Assembly: GCA_947088345.1 (NCBI GenBank)
Contig: CAMUGE010000024.1
Span: forward strand, 1 to 49,131
Length of the DNA stretch: 49,131 nt
Source of the DNA: an uncultured Roseburia sp.
Lineage (GTDB): Bacteria > Bacillota > Clostridia > Lachnospirales > Lachnospiraceae
Direction of reading: 5' to 3'
Part shown: positions 17,479 to 26,210 of the stretch, in pieces
How the letters are laid out: each line of letters begins with the position of its first letter
Numbering within the stretch: the first letter of the stretch is position 1
Program-made: the position numbers and the translations under genes
Notes under the pieces: model-generated
Database searches by the model: none
What the model saw: the letters and a program-made list of their open reading frames with translations, nothing else
What the model was told of the DNA's origin: nothing

Positions 17479-18018
17479 TTGATTCCTATCATTATTGCAT
17501 TTCCAAGACGGGAGACGGCATGTGCAGTTAAAAAGATTTTACTGCAGAGCGGGTATCGAGTGGAGATATTGTGTGTGACGGGCGCACAGGTTTTGCAGAG
17601 TATAGACGGTTTGAGCGGAGGAATAGTCATATGCGGCTTTCGATTTGCAGATATGATATACGAGGAATTGTATGATTGTCTGCCGGATGGGTTTTCAATG
17701 CTATTGGTTGCATCTCCCTCTCATTGTAAAGAACGCGAGATAGAAAATCTGGTCTGTCTTACTACGCCGCTGAAAGCGAATGAACTTTTAGCGACGCTGC
17801 AGATGATGGAGTGTACGTTCGCACGTAAAAAGAAAAGGGTGCAAAAGAAAGAGCATACGAAAGAGGAAAAAACACTGATTTTAAGGGCTAAATCACTTTT
17901 GATGGATCGTAATAATCTTTCGGAGGACGAGGCGCACCGATATTTGCAAAAACGTAGTATGGAGAATGGGGTTAACCTGGTTGAGACGGCTCAAATGATA
18001 TTGAGCCTGTTTTCGTAA
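17479..18018 (+). CDS. ANTAR-domain regulator with degenerate receiver-like N-terminus
   Basis: A 179-residue protein. Residues about 125-175 form an ANTAR RNA-binding domain (LILRAKSLLMDRNNLSEDEA, HRYLQKRSMENGVNLVETAQ), which stops transcription termination by binding paired hexaloop hairpins in nascent RNA. The N-terminal 110 residues look like a receiver fold, but the position of the phosphorylated Asp reads GGIVICGFRFAD, with no Asp at the end of strand 3, so it is probably a pseudo-receiver. The start is taken as TTG at 17479, seven bases after AGGAGG (17466-17471); no other in-frame start is as well placed. Pairing with glnA suggests control of nitrogen genes. Confidence 0.82.
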   Translation: MIPIIIAFPRRETACAVKKILLQSGYRVEILCVTGAQVLQSIDGLSGGIVICGFRFADMIYEELYDCLPDGFSMLLVASPSHCKEREIENLVCLTTPLKANELLATLQMMECTFARKKKRVQKKEHTKEEKTLILRAKSLLMDRNNLSEDEAHRYLQKRSMENGVNLVETAQMILSLFS

Positions 18019-18047
18019 AAACGGTATTTGGGAAACAAAAGAAAAGC

Positions 18048-18076
18048 TTGCATGTCAAAATATGGAATGATATACT
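18048..18076 (+). promoter_or_regulatory. Predicted sigma-A promoter of dapL
   Basis: TTGCAT (18048-18053), a 17-bp spacer and TATACT (18071-18076), 36 bp before the start at 18113. Confidence 0.65.
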
Positions 18077-18112
18077 GTAGCTGATTCAGAAATGCAAAGG
18101 GAGGTACCTAAC

Positions 18113-19324
18113 ATGTTTCAATTAAATGAAAATTTCCAGAAATTACCGGGCAGCTATCTGTTTAGCACAATCGGAAAAAAGGTAAATGCTTATACACAGG
18201 CAAATCCGGATAAAAAGATTATTCGTCTTGGCATCGGGGATGTGACGCAGCCGCTTGCACCGGCTATTATTGAAGCGCTGCACAAAGCAGTGGATGAGAT
18301 GGCAGCAGCGGAGACATTTCATGGCTATGCGCCTGATCTCGGATATGAGTTTTTAAGAAACGCGATTGTCTCTGATTATAAAGAGAGAGGATGCGATATT
18401 TCACCGGATGAGGTGTTTGTGTCGGACGGGGCAAAAAGTGATTCCGGAAATATACAGGAGATTTTTTCAGTCAACAACAGGATTGCAGTCTGTGATCCCG
18501 TTTATCCGGTCTATGTCGATTCCAATGCGATGGCGGGCAGAACCGGTGACTATAACAAAGAGACAGAGATGTGGAGTAATGTAATTTATATGCCGTGCAC
18601 GATGGAAAATGATTTTGTTCCTGAGTTTCCAAAGGAAACGCCGGATATTATCTATCTGTGCCTGCCGAACAATCCGACCGGGACAACGATTACAAAAGAG
18701 CAGCTCTGCGAATGGGTGGATTATGCAAATAGAGTGGGAGCTGTCATTATTTATGACGCGGCGTACGAGGCTTACATTTCCGAGGATAATGTGGCGCACT
18801 CTATCTATGAGTGCGAGGGGGCAAAGACATGCGCCATTGAGTTAAAGAGCTTCTCAAAGAATGCGGGATTTACCGGAGTACGTCTGGGTTATACGATTGT
18901 GCCGAAAGAGTTAAAGAGCGGCGACGTATCTCTCAATGCAATGTGGGCGAGGCGTCATGGAACAAAATTTAATGGGGCGCCCTATATTGTGCAGCGTGCC
19001 GGAGAAGCAGTGTTCTCCAGGGAGGGAAAGGCACAGTTAAAGGAACAGGTAGCATATTACATGAAAAATGCGTCGGAAATTAAAACAGGATTAAAAGACG
19101 CAGGGTATACGGTGTTTGGCGGTGTGAATGCGCCATATATTTGGTTGAAAACACCAGAGCGTATGACTTCCTGGGAGTTTTTTGATTATCTGTTGGAGAA
19201 TGCAAATGTGGTTGGAACACCGGGGTCTGGTTTTGGCCCAAGCGGTGAGGGATATTTTCGGTTGACGGCATTTGGCAGCTATGAGAATACGCTGGCGGCA
19301 TTGGAGAGAATCCGTAAACTATAA
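18113..19324 (+). CDS. dapL: LL-diaminopimelate aminotransferase
   Basis: A 403-residue class I/II PLP aminotransferase that converts tetrahydrodipicolinate directly to LL-diaminopimelate, giving lysine and peptidoglycan precursors. The N-terminus [20 protein letters not shown] is typical of DapL, as are [39 protein letters not shown] and the PLP lysine in [18 protein letters not shown]. The ATG at 18113 is chosen over one 21 bases upstream because AGGGAGG (18098-18104) lies at the right distance. It has its own promoter, so it is probably separate from the glnA operon. Confidence 0.96.
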   Translation: MFQLNENFQKLPGSYLFSTIGKKVNAYTQANPDKKIIRLGIGDVTQPLAPAIIEALHKAVDEMAAAETFHGYAPDLGYEFLRNAIVSDYKERGCDISPDEVFVSDGAKSDSGNIQEIFSVNNRIAVCDPVYPVYVDSNAMAGRTGDYNKETEMWSNVIYMPCTMENDFVPEFPKETPDIIYLCLPNNPTGTTITKEQLCEWVDYANRVGAVIIYDAAYEAYISEDNVAHSIYECEGAKTCAIELKSFSKNAGFTGVRLGYTIVPKELKSGDVSLNAMWARRHGTKFNGAPYIVQRAGEAVFSREGKAQLKEQVAYYMKNASEIKTGLKDAGYTVFGGVNAPYIWLKTPERMTSWEFFDYLLENANVVGTPGSGFGPSGEGYFRLTAFGSYENTLAALERIRKL

Positions 19325-19366
19325 TTTCATTAGATATAATTAATTGTTTTGGCATGGGGTAAGGCG

Positions 19367-20119
19367 ATGAATCATCAGTTTGTGCGGACAGAAATGTTGT
19401 TGGGGAAAGATGCGATGAATATTCTGGCAAGTTCTCATATTGCCGTATTCGGAGTCGGCGGGGTTGGGGGATATGCAGCTGAGGCTTTTGCAAGAAGCGG
19501 TGTTGGCAGTATTGACCTGATTGACCCTGATAAAATAAGTATCACTAATTTGAATCGTCAAATAATCGCTACACATAATACAATTGGAAAATATAAAGTA
19601 GATGTCATGAAAGAAAGAATGCTGGATATAAATCCAGATTTAAAGATTGACATCTACAAAACGTTTTTTCTTCCGGAAAATAAAGAAGAAATTAATTTTT
19701 CAAAATATTCGTATATTATTGATGCAGTGGACACAGTTGCAGCTAAAATTGCGTTGGCACAGGAAGCGCAGAAAATGAACATCCCATTAATCAGCAGTAT
19801 GGGGGCAGGGAATAAGTTGAATCCGCTTGCATTTGAAGTTACGGATATTTATTGTACTTCCGTATGCCCGCTTGCAAAAGTAATGCGGCGGGAATTGAAA
19901 AAAAGAGGGGTCAGACAATTAAAAGTAGTGTACTCAAAAGAACAGCCAGTTTGTCCTGATTCTGCTGCTGAGATAGAAATGAAAAATTCTGATTTATCCC
20001 AGGAAACAGAGTGCACAGTACAAAAGCGCCAGATCCCCGGATCTGTCGCTTTTGTACCATCTGTTGTAGGTCTTATACTGGCTGGAGAGGTTATAAAAGA
20101 TCTGACATCTGTCATGTAA
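19367..20119 (+). CDS. tcdA: tRNA threonylcarbamoyladenosine dehydratase
   Basis: A 250-residue ThiF/MoeB/E1-like enzyme that cyclises t6A37 of tRNA to ct6A using ATP. The N-terminus NHQFVRTEMLLGKDAMNILA matches TcdA (NQFSRTELLLG). The nucleotide-binding segment VAVFGVGGVGGYAAEAFARSG and the IIDAVDTVAAKIAL and LPLISSMGAGNKLNP-like regions are intact, as is PGSVAFVPSVVGLILAGEVI. The start at 19367 fits family alignment; a TTG 18 bases upstream lacks a site. The coding sequence contains a near-perfect palindrome at 20018-20057. Its stop lies four bases from the stop of the convergent asnA. Confidence 0.93.
   Translation: MNHQFVRTEMLLGKDAMNILASSHIAVFGVGGVGGYAAEAFARSGVGSIDLIDPDKISITNLNRQIIATHNTIGKYKVDVMKERMLDINPDLKIDIYKTFFLPENKEEINFSKYSYIIDAVDTVAAKIALAQEAQKMNIPLISSMGAGNKLNPLAFEVTDIYCTSVCPLAKVMRRELKKRGVRQLKVVYSKEQPVCPDSAAEIEMKNSDLSQETECTVQKRQIPGSVAFVPSVVGLILAGEVIKDLTSVM
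20018..20057. repeat. Near-perfect 40-bp palindrome inside tcdA
   Basis: Left arm GTACAAAAGCGCCAGATCC (20018-20036) and right arm GGATCTGTCGCTTTTGTAC (20039-20057) are reverse complements except at one position, separated by two C. It encodes the stretch around VQKRQIPGSVAFVP, which is conserved in TcdA, so the reading frame is kept. Confidence 0.9.
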
Positions 20120-20123
20120 AGAT

Positions 20124-21134
20124 CTATAATAACATAACTCCATTTTGTTCGCATACCATGCGTGTTTCTTCCGGCCAAAGCGAGGACTGAACTTCACCGA
20201 TATGCGCTTTTCTAAGGAAAAACATACAGATACGTGACTGTCCGATGCCTCCGCCGACTGTAAAAGGAAGTTTTTCCTCTATAATTGCTTTTTGGAATTG
20301 AAGCTGAGCGCGTTCTTCACATCCTGCTTTTTTCAGCTGGGATAAGAGAGAATCTCTGTCCACGCGAATTCCCATAGAAGAAAGTTCCAACGCGATATCT
20401 AACAGAGGGTAGTATACCAGGATATCTGCGTTTAGCGCCCAGTCGTCGTAGTCCGGCGCCCGTCCGTCATGTGGTTTTCCGTTTTCCAGCACATCACCAA
20501 TCTTTAAGATGCATGCGGCGCCTTTTTCTTTTGTAATCAGATATTCGCGCTCTTTTGGTGTGGATTCCGGATAAAGTTCTTTTAATTCCTGTGTTGTGAT
20601 AAAGAATATTTCCTGTGGAAGTATTTCTTCTATGTAATCATATTGGATCGCCATATATTTTTCTGTTTTGCGCAGGCATAGATAGACATTGCCCACAATG
20701 CTTTTTAATGTAGCAATGGTACGTTCCTCTTTTGCAATAATTTTTTCCCAGTCCCACTGATCAACAAAAATGGAGTGAATGTTGTCGGTATCTTCATCTC
20801 TGCGTATGGCATTCATATCTGTGTAGAGCCCTTCTCCAAGAGAAAAACCATATTTTTTTAATGCATATCTTTTCCATTTGGCAAGTGACTGAACCACTTC
20901 AGCCGTTTTGCCGTTCTGCTCTTTTATGTCAAAGGCGACGGGGCGTTCCACGCCGTTTAGATTGTCGTTCAATCCGGAAGCCGGATCGACAAAAAGAGGC
21001 GCAGAGACACGCGTTAAGTGCAGACGTAATGAGAGCTGGTTCTGAAAGAAGTCTTTGACAGTTTTAATTGCAATCTGTGTGTCATGCAGATTCAGCGCAG
21101 AGCGATAATCGTTTGGAATTGTTAACTTGTTCAT
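20124..21134 (-). CDS. asnA: Aspartate--ammonia ligase
   Basis: A 336-residue class II aminoacyl-tRNA-synthetase-like enzyme making asparagine from aspartate, ammonia and ATP. AsnA hallmarks are present: RLHLTRVSAPLFVDPASGLND, RPVAFDI, AEVVQSLAKWKRYAL, IFVDQWDWEKII, DIALELSSMGIRVD and the C-terminal GGGIGQSRICMFFL. The start is set at 21134 because CGGAGGATTTT directly precedes this ATG and MNKLTIPNDYRSALN is a typical N-terminus; the longer frame adds 11 unlikely residues. It converges on tcdA with four bases between stops. It uses free ammonia, in keeping with the glnA locus nearby. Confidence 0.96.
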   Translation of the reverse strand: MNKLTIPNDYRSALNLHDTQIAIKTVKDFFQNQLSLRLHLTRVSAPLFVDPASGLNDNLNGVERPVAFDIKEQNGKTAEVVQSLAKWKRYALKKYGFSLGEGLYTDMNAIRRDEDTDNIHSIFVDQWDWEKIIAKEERTIATLKSIVGNVYLCLRKTEKYMAIQYDYIEEILPQEIFFITTQELKELYPESTPKEREYLITKEKGAACILKIGDVLENGKPHDGRAPDYDDWALNADILVYYPLLDIALELSSMGIRVDRDSLLSQLKKAGCEERAQLQFQKAIIEEKLPFTVGGGIGQSRICMFFLRKAHIGEVQSSLWPEETRMVCEQNGVMLL

Positions 21135-21252
21135 AAAATCCTCCGTTTTTCCTGCGGAATACGCCATTTATTTTTCTTTGTTACTGTAATATCATTTTTA
21201 AATCGGCAGTTTTCCGCGAAATAATATCCGTATCAGAATACGGCCTTTGAGT

Positions 21253-21280
21253 ATTATAGCACAACTTCCATATTTGTTAA
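21253..21280 (-). promoter_or_regulatory. Predicted promoter of asnA
   Basis: On the minus strand: TTAACA (21280-21275), a 16-bp spacer and TATAAT (21258-21253). The leader of about 110 bases carries a 6-bp hairpin (21228-21243, CCGTAT and ATACGG). I found no T-box consensus in it. Confidence 0.6.
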
Positions 21281-21330
21281 TCAAAAATTTTTAAAGTAAA
21301 TCAAAAAAGTGTTTTTTCTTAGATTTTAAG

Positions 21331-21359
21331 TTGTAACATGACGGGAGTTGTGGTAAGAT
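21331..21359 (+). promoter_or_regulatory. Predicted promoter of the 1252-residue secreted protein
   Basis: TTGTAA (21331-21336), a 17-bp spacer and TAAGAT (21354-21359), with TGG just before the -10 (extended -10 form). Confidence 0.5.
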
Positions 21360-21414
21360 TCATAACAAGTATGGATATTTTGTTTGTTCCGCAGATCTTA
21401 AAAGGAGGATAATT

Positions 21415-24400
21415 ATGAGAATCAGAGAATTTATTCAAAAAAGCATGAGCGTAATGCTAAGCGCTGCTATGATTACAGGTTTGACGCCGGCTTTTTCAGA
21501 TTCCCAGCCAGTTTATGGAGCGTCAGATGAGGAGGCGCCAGTTACCCTGTTTGCAACGAAAGAACAGATTAAGACATCGTTTCAGCTGGACGGTAATAAT
21601 GATACTGTCGGAAAAATTTTCTTCGGAAAAAATCAGGACAAAGCGCAGGAATGGTATATTGTGGGGACGGAAAGTACAGACGAGGAAGAATCGGACAGTG
21701 TTGTTTTATTTGCGGCCTCTCCGTTAAAAGATAGAGCGGCGTACGAAGATGCATGGGATTCAAACAAAGAATATGAAGAAAAATGGGGATGCGTTTATGC
21801 GGACGGACAGCCTGACGAAGTATATCCGAATCATTATGGGGCAAGCGCTCTGAGGGCAGAATTAAAAGCAATGGAGAGTGACACGAAGATGTTTTCTTCG
21901 GCGGAACAGAGGATTATGCTGCCATCCCGTATTGTGGTGGAGGATGCATTAAATGAGACATCATATACGGTGTCGGATAAACTATATGCTGCATATGGCG
22001 TGCGAAATGGAATACAGGCAACAGTCGGAGCGTCTACCGGTGATTCTGAACAGGATAATGCAGGAGGCTTACGGATTCATAAAAAATACTGGAGCGACGC
22101 AATGTTCTGGCTGCGTTCTGCTTATGGAAGTATTGAAGATATGGCGTTGGCTGCGGATGCAGGGCGCCGCATCAGCATTTGTGATATTGACAGAGAGAAT
22201 GCGATTGTTCCGGCATTTGAACTGGATCTTTCTTCCGTATTGTTTGCATCTGCAGTTCCTGTTATGGCGGATCATGCGGATGTCATGGAAGAAAACAGCA
22301 CAATGGCGCTTCGCTTTGACGGCAGTAAAAAATTGTCGGATTCTTATGTGGGATATACAAAAGATAAGATTGAGATAAATGCCAGGACGGCGTTAACGCT
22401 TGTCGTACAGGGGAAGACGGAGAATACGAACTGGTATTATGCAGCGCCTGTAAACGCAGGATGGACAAAAATAACTGCTTCTGAAATCAGGGCGGCGCTT
22501 GAGACATACATTCTATCCGAGCCTGATCTCACGAAATGTCAGATTTGGATTGAGGCGGCTGATACTGCGGCAAATCTTACTTATGCAAGAATGGCCTCAC
22601 CGCTTACCGAGATTTTGCATACTGCGGTAACCGATATTACTCCGCCTGTTCCGGGAGAACAACTTGATACAACGGCGGTCTGTGTGACGGAAGGGATTGC
22701 AAATGCTGCACTGACTGTAACCTATACTTCGGAATATGTCGGAGAGGACGATGGAGACGAGGGGGAAGACCCGGATGATGGAGAGGATTCGGATAACGAA
22801 GACGAGGGGGAAGACCTGGATGATGGAGAGGATTCGGATAACGAAGACGAGGGGGAAGACCCGGATGATGAATCCGATTTGGATGATGAGTATGACACGG
22901 ATGAAGCCGTGTATGAAAGTAAGATAGAAAGCAGCTTTTGGCAAGACACAGCAGAGATTGAGAGTAAAATAATGAGAGAAAACGACGTAGCTGAATTTGA
23001 TACAAAATATACGGCTATGGTAAACCTGATTCCAACACAGGGTTATACTTTTCCTGAGAATGTGACATCGACTGTAAACGGGCAGGATGCAGATACTGAA
23101 CTCAATGAGGATGGATCGTTGACTGTCACATTCGAGTTTGAGGCGATTCTTCTCCGGCGTCTTACATTTACCCGTATATCCGAGGAGGCAATGCAGGAGA
23201 CTCTGGTAGAGGGGTATACACAGTCCAATACGGAGGTATTCCGTGTGGCGAACGGCACAGGGGTTAATATTAAAAATGTACATGTTATTCTGGAAAAGGG
23301 AGCGGCATCTGCGTTTGAAATTGTTGGTTATGGTTTTGATGCTGATTTGACGGTCGCTCCAAATCAGGCTGTCAATGCAGAGAATGCTCTGCTTCCAAAT
23401 GCTTCTGTTGATGTCAGTGTAAGATTAAAACACGGACAGGCGGCGTCAGAGGAACCATATGAGGATGTTTTGTATGTTACCGGTGATGGCACAGAGGGTT
23501 GCAGAATTGAACTTTCACAGGAAGTGGAGGAGCAGGAGGATGTCGGAAATTATGTGGAAGATCCGGAGGCGGATCTGGAAGAGGGAATTTATGCACAGAA
23601 TATTCGTGTTACATTGACATCTGAGACAGAGGGCGCATTCATTTATTATACATTAGACGGAACAACGCCAACCAGGGCAAGTAAGCTTTATACCGGTCCA
23701 ATTGCAGTAAACGGGCGTATGGGGGAATATGTGACAACGGTGATTACGGCAATTGCTGTAAAAGACGGCATGGATGACAGCGACGAGTCTGTATTTGAAT
23801 ATACGATCGCAATTCCAATGCCGACATATGAAGTAACCGTGGAGGACGGCAGAGGTTCCGGTATGTACGCGGCAGGGGAAGAGGTAGAGATCAGGGCGAA
23901 TGCGGCGCCTGCCGGAAAACAGTTTAAGATGTGGCGTGTTATTAGCGGGGGCGTGACACTGGAAGACACAAAAAGTTCTGCAACTTCGTTTGTTATGCCA
24001 TCCACAGCAGTAAAATTGAAAGCGGTTTTTGAAGAAATTCCGGAAAAAATGCCGATTATTGTTCAATGTACAATGCGGCGTATGATTATGGAAGGGCAGA
24101 CTGCTACCTTTGTGGTGGTCGCGAAAGGAAATCATTTAAATTATCAGTGGATGGTCAATCGCAATGACGGAAAAGGATATGTTGTAATTCCGCAGGCAGC
24201 GCAGTCTTCCTATACAACAGAAGCAGTCACAGTAAACTGCAATGGTTATAAATACAAATGTGTGGTATCAAACAGCGTCGGCAGTGTGCAGACGGCGGAG
24301 GCGCTGCTGGAGGTTGTAAAACCTCTGCCCAAATATTACGGTATTCATGTGTCGGAAGAAAAAAGTGGCGTGGCATTTGCAAGTAAATTGCAGGCAAACG

Positions 24401-25173
24401 AAGGGGAAACCATAACGCTTACGGCAGAGCCGGGAACCGGATATACGTTTCTGGAATGGCAGGTATTAAGCGGCGGAATCGTATTATCCGACGCAAAAAA
24501 TCCGGTTACAGCTTTTGTAATGCCGGCATCAGATGTCAGTGTAAAAGCGGTGTTTGAGAAAGAAAAAAAGCAGCCTGTTGTGAAAAAGCCATTGCCGGAA
24601 GTTGTGGAGGTATCGGCGGCGTGGAAAGACGATTATATACTGGTTCGCTGGGATGCTATAGAGGGCGCTGACGGATATGAAATCTATGCCTCGATCTGCG
24701 GAGAAAAGTCAAAGAAAGTAAAAACGATGCAGGCTTCGGCGCCGCGCTCCGTGAAAATAAAAAAGATTGAGAACAAAAAGATTTACAACAAAGGGCAGTA
24801 TAAAGTTGAAGTGCGTGCTTATAAAAACGTAAATAATAAGATTACGTATCTTTCAAATAGCTTTAGTATGCATTTGGTCAGTGAACATAATCCTGTCTAT
24901 ACAAATGTAAAGAAAATCAAAGTTGCCAAATCGTCCTATCAGATCAAAAAAGGCAAGACGTTAAAAATAAATGCCACGCTTGTAAAAGCAGATAAGAACA
25001 AGTCGCTTCTTAAAGAAGGACACGGCAATGTATTGCGCTATTATACATCAGATAAGAGAATTGCAACCGTTACCGAAAACGGAAAGATAAAAGCAAAAGC
25101 AAAAGGGAAGTGTACAATTAATCTCGTATCTATTAACGGAGTAAAGAAATCGGTGAGAGTAACTGTAGTTTAA
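21415..25173 (+). CDS. Large secreted multidomain protein (DUF6273-like, acidic repeat, Ig-like, InlB-like, Fn3, Big_2)
   Basis: A 1252-residue exported protein. A signal peptide ends near residue 36 (PVYGAS). Residues about 45-280 resemble the DUF6273-type region seen in Clostridial secreted proteins. Residues 443-500 are a highly acidic repeat. Then come a CHB_HEX_C-like domain (about 720-800, FIYYTLDGTTPTRASKLYTG), two copies of an InlB-B-type repeat (about 810-870 and 975-1050, each ending FVMP...VKAVFE), an Ig-like domain between them (YQWMVNRNDGKGY), an Fn3-like domain (about 1055-1150) and a C-terminal Big_2 domain (ITYTSDKRIATV-like). No LPXTG anchor is visible, so retention is unclear. 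The start follows AAAGGAGG. Function is unknown; adhesion or surface structure is a guess. Confidence 0.85.
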   Translation: MRIREFIQKSMSVMLSAAMITGLTPAFSDSQPVYGASDEEAPVTLFATKEQIKTSFQLDGNNDTVGKIFFGKNQDKAQEWYIVGTESTDEEESDSVVLFAASPLKDRAAYEDAWDSNKEYEEKWGCVYADGQPDEVYPNHYGASALRAELKAMESDTKMFSSAEQRIMLPSRIVVEDALNETSYTVSDKLYAAYGVRNGIQATVGASTGDSEQDNAGGLRIHKKYWSDAMFWLRSAYGSIEDMALAADAGRRISICDIDRENAIVPAFELDLSSVLFASAVPVMADHADVMEENSTMALRFDGSKKLSDSYVGYTKDKIEINARTALTLVVQGKTENTNWYYAAPVNAGWTKITASEIRAALETYILSEPDLTKCQIWIEAADTAANLTYARMASPLTEILHTAVTDITPPVPGEQLDTTAVCVTEGIANAALTVTYTSEYVGEDDGDEGEDPDDGEDSDNEDEGEDLDDGEDSDNEDEGEDPDDESDLDDEYDTDEAVYESKIESSFWQDTAEIESKIMRENDVAEFDTKYTAMVNLIPTQGYTFPENVTSTVNGQDADTELNEDGSLTVTFEFEAILLRRLTFTRISEEAMQETLVEGYTQSNTEVFRVANGTGVNIKNVHVILEKGAASAFEIVGYGFDADLTVAPNQAVNAENALLPNASVDVSVRLKHGQAASEEPYEDVLYVTGDGTEGCRIELSQEVEEQEDVGNYVEDPEADLEEGIYAQNIRVTLTSETEGAFIYYTLDGTTPTRASKLYTGPIAVNGRMGEYVTTVITAIAVKDGMDDSDESVFEYTIAIPMPTYEVTVEDGRGSGMYAAGEEVEIRANAAPAGKQFKMWRVISGGVTLEDTKSSATSFVMPSTAVKLKAVFEEIPEKMPIIVQCTMRRMIMEGQTATFVVVAKGNHLNYQWMVNRNDGKGYVVIPQAAQSSYTTEAVTVNCNGYKYKCVVSNSVGSVQTAEALLEVVKPLPKYYGIHVSEEKSGVAFASKLQANEGETITLTAEPGTGYTFLEWQVLSGGIVLSDAKNPVTAFVMPASDVSVKAVFEKEKKQPVVKKPLPEVVEVSAAWKDDYILVRWDAIEGADGYEIYASICGEKSKKVKTMQASAPRSVKIKKIENKKIYNKGQYKVEVRAYKNVNNKITYLSNSFSMHLVSEHNPVYTNVKKIKVAKSSYQIKKGKTLKINATLVKADKNKSLLKEGHGNVLRYYTSDKRIATVTENGKIKAKAKGKCTINLVSINGVKKSVRVTVV
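22756..22869 (+). repeat. 45-bp tandem repeat encoding an acidic stretch
   Basis: Two full 45-bp units (22756-22800 and 22801-22845) differ by one base (ccg to ctg, Pro to Leu) and a third partial unit (22846-22869) follows. Each full unit encodes DEGEDPDDGEDSDNE or its Leu variant. The unit length is a multiple of three, so copy-number change keeps the frame. Confidence 0.95.
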
Positions 25174-25187
25174 ATGAGGAGCGGATT

Positions 25188-25682
25188 ATGAAACCGGAAC
25201 ATCTGACACATACGTTTGAGCCAGTATTTAATAAAAAATCGAAAATATTGATTCTTGGATCGTTTCCGTCTGTCAAGTCCAGAGAAAATGAGTTTTATTA
25301 TGGGCATCCAAAGAATCGTTTTTGGAAAGTGCTGGCACAGATTTTGGATGAGGATGTACCGGAATCGATCGGGGAAAAAAAGGAATTTTTATTGTCGCAT
25401 CACATTGCGCTCTGGGATGTCATTGCTTCCTGTGACATTGAGGCGTCTTCCGACAGTTCCATACGCAATGTGACAGCGAATGATATGAACGTAATTCTTG
25501 CAAAAGCGCCGATAGAGGCAATTTTTACAAACGGGGCAAAAGCCCATGAGCTTTATCTGAAATACTGTAAAAAAGAAGGGACGCCCGGTCCGCAGAAACT
25601 GCCCTCTACAAGCCCGGCAAATGCGGCCTGGAGTTTGGAGCGGTTGGTGAAAACATGGGGGGAATCCATAAAATTAGTCTGA
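25188..25682 (+). CDS. DNA-deoxyinosine (hypoxanthine) glycosylase, uracil-DNA-glycosylase superfamily
   Basis: A 164-residue protein of the UDG superfamily. ILILGSFPSVKSRENEFYYGHPKNRFWKVL matches the opening motif of the hypoxanthine-DNA glycosylase branch, and LPSTSPANAAWSLERLVKTW matches its closing motif. It should remove hypoxanthine, the product of adenine deamination, from DNA. Assignment to this branch rests on motif memory and is not tested here. The start follows ATGAGGAGC, 14 bp after the stop of the secreted protein, so it may be transcribed through from that gene although the functions are unrelated. Confidence 0.82.
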   Translation: MKPEHLTHTFEPVFNKKSKILILGSFPSVKSRENEFYYGHPKNRFWKVLAQILDEDVPESIGEKKEFLLSHHIALWDVIASCDIEASSDSSIRNVTANDMNVILAKAPIEAIFTNGAKAHELYLKYCKKEGTPGPQKLPSTSPANAAWSLERLVKTWGESIKLV

Positions 25683-25772
25683 GAAAAGCTTCTGAACCTG
25701 CAGCGTGGTTTGATACGCTTGATCAGATAGAATGAAAGATCGGATGGAATGAAAGGACTGCTGGAGGATGGT

Positions 25773-26210
25773 ATGCGAAAAGAAGATATGAATACGGCTG
25801 AATTGTTTTTAGAGGCGGCGGGAATTGTGGCGATGTTGGCCTGTCTTGTTCTTCAGGTCTGCTATTGCAGTTTATATGGACTTTCTGCAGTTCCTGTTTT
25901 TATGAATCTTGCTGTGATGATTCTGGTCTATGCGGGACTTTGCCTGTTGCAAATTTATCCGGAGCGTGTAAATCGCCTGAAAAAAGAAGCCTGTACCGGT
26001 GACATTCGAATATACACAATCAGGATGGCGCGCACTGTCAAGCTAATCGTAGTGTTTTGCCTGCTCTTTACCAGTATATTGGATGTCATCGGACAGGAAA
26101 TATATAGTGGTAACAGTTTGATGGCTGTAGTTTGTATTCTGGCAGTTGTCTTTTATTACGAATCTAAAATTTACCGAATTATCAGGGACATATCAAACAA
26201 GAAAGATTAA
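25773..26210 (+). CDS. Small integral membrane protein of unknown function
   Basis: A 145-residue protein I do not recognise. It has about four hydrophobic segments (near residues 12-32, 40-62, 85-105 and 115-135), with a basic stretch between the second and third (PERVNRLKKEA). The start is placed at 25773 because CTGGAGGATGGT precedes it; an in-frame ATG 24 bases upstream lacks a site. Its stop codon overlaps the stop of the convergent reductase gene (shared TTAA, 26207-26210). It follows the glycosylase gene by 90 bp. Confidence 0.7.
   Translation: MRKEDMNTAELFLEAAGIVAMLACLVLQVCYCSLYGLSAVPVFMNLAVMILVYAGLCLLQIYPERVNRLKKEACTGDIRIYTIRMARTVKLIVVFCLLFTSILDVIGQEIYSGNSLMAVVCILAVVFYYESKIYRIIRDISNKKD

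Noticed and set aside
21135-21300. Possible T-box leader for asnA
   Set aside because: The leader is only about 110 bases and I found no T-box consensus or large specifier stem, just a short 6-bp hairpin.
22756-22869. Tandem repeats considered as a CRISPR array
   Set aside because: The units are directly adjacent without spacers and lie in frame inside a coding sequence. No cas genes were seen in the window.
22597-23283. Long antisense open frame with repeats across the acidic-repeat region
   Set aside because: It arises because the repeat of the sense gene is also open on the other strand; there is no start signal and the composition is that of a shadow frame.
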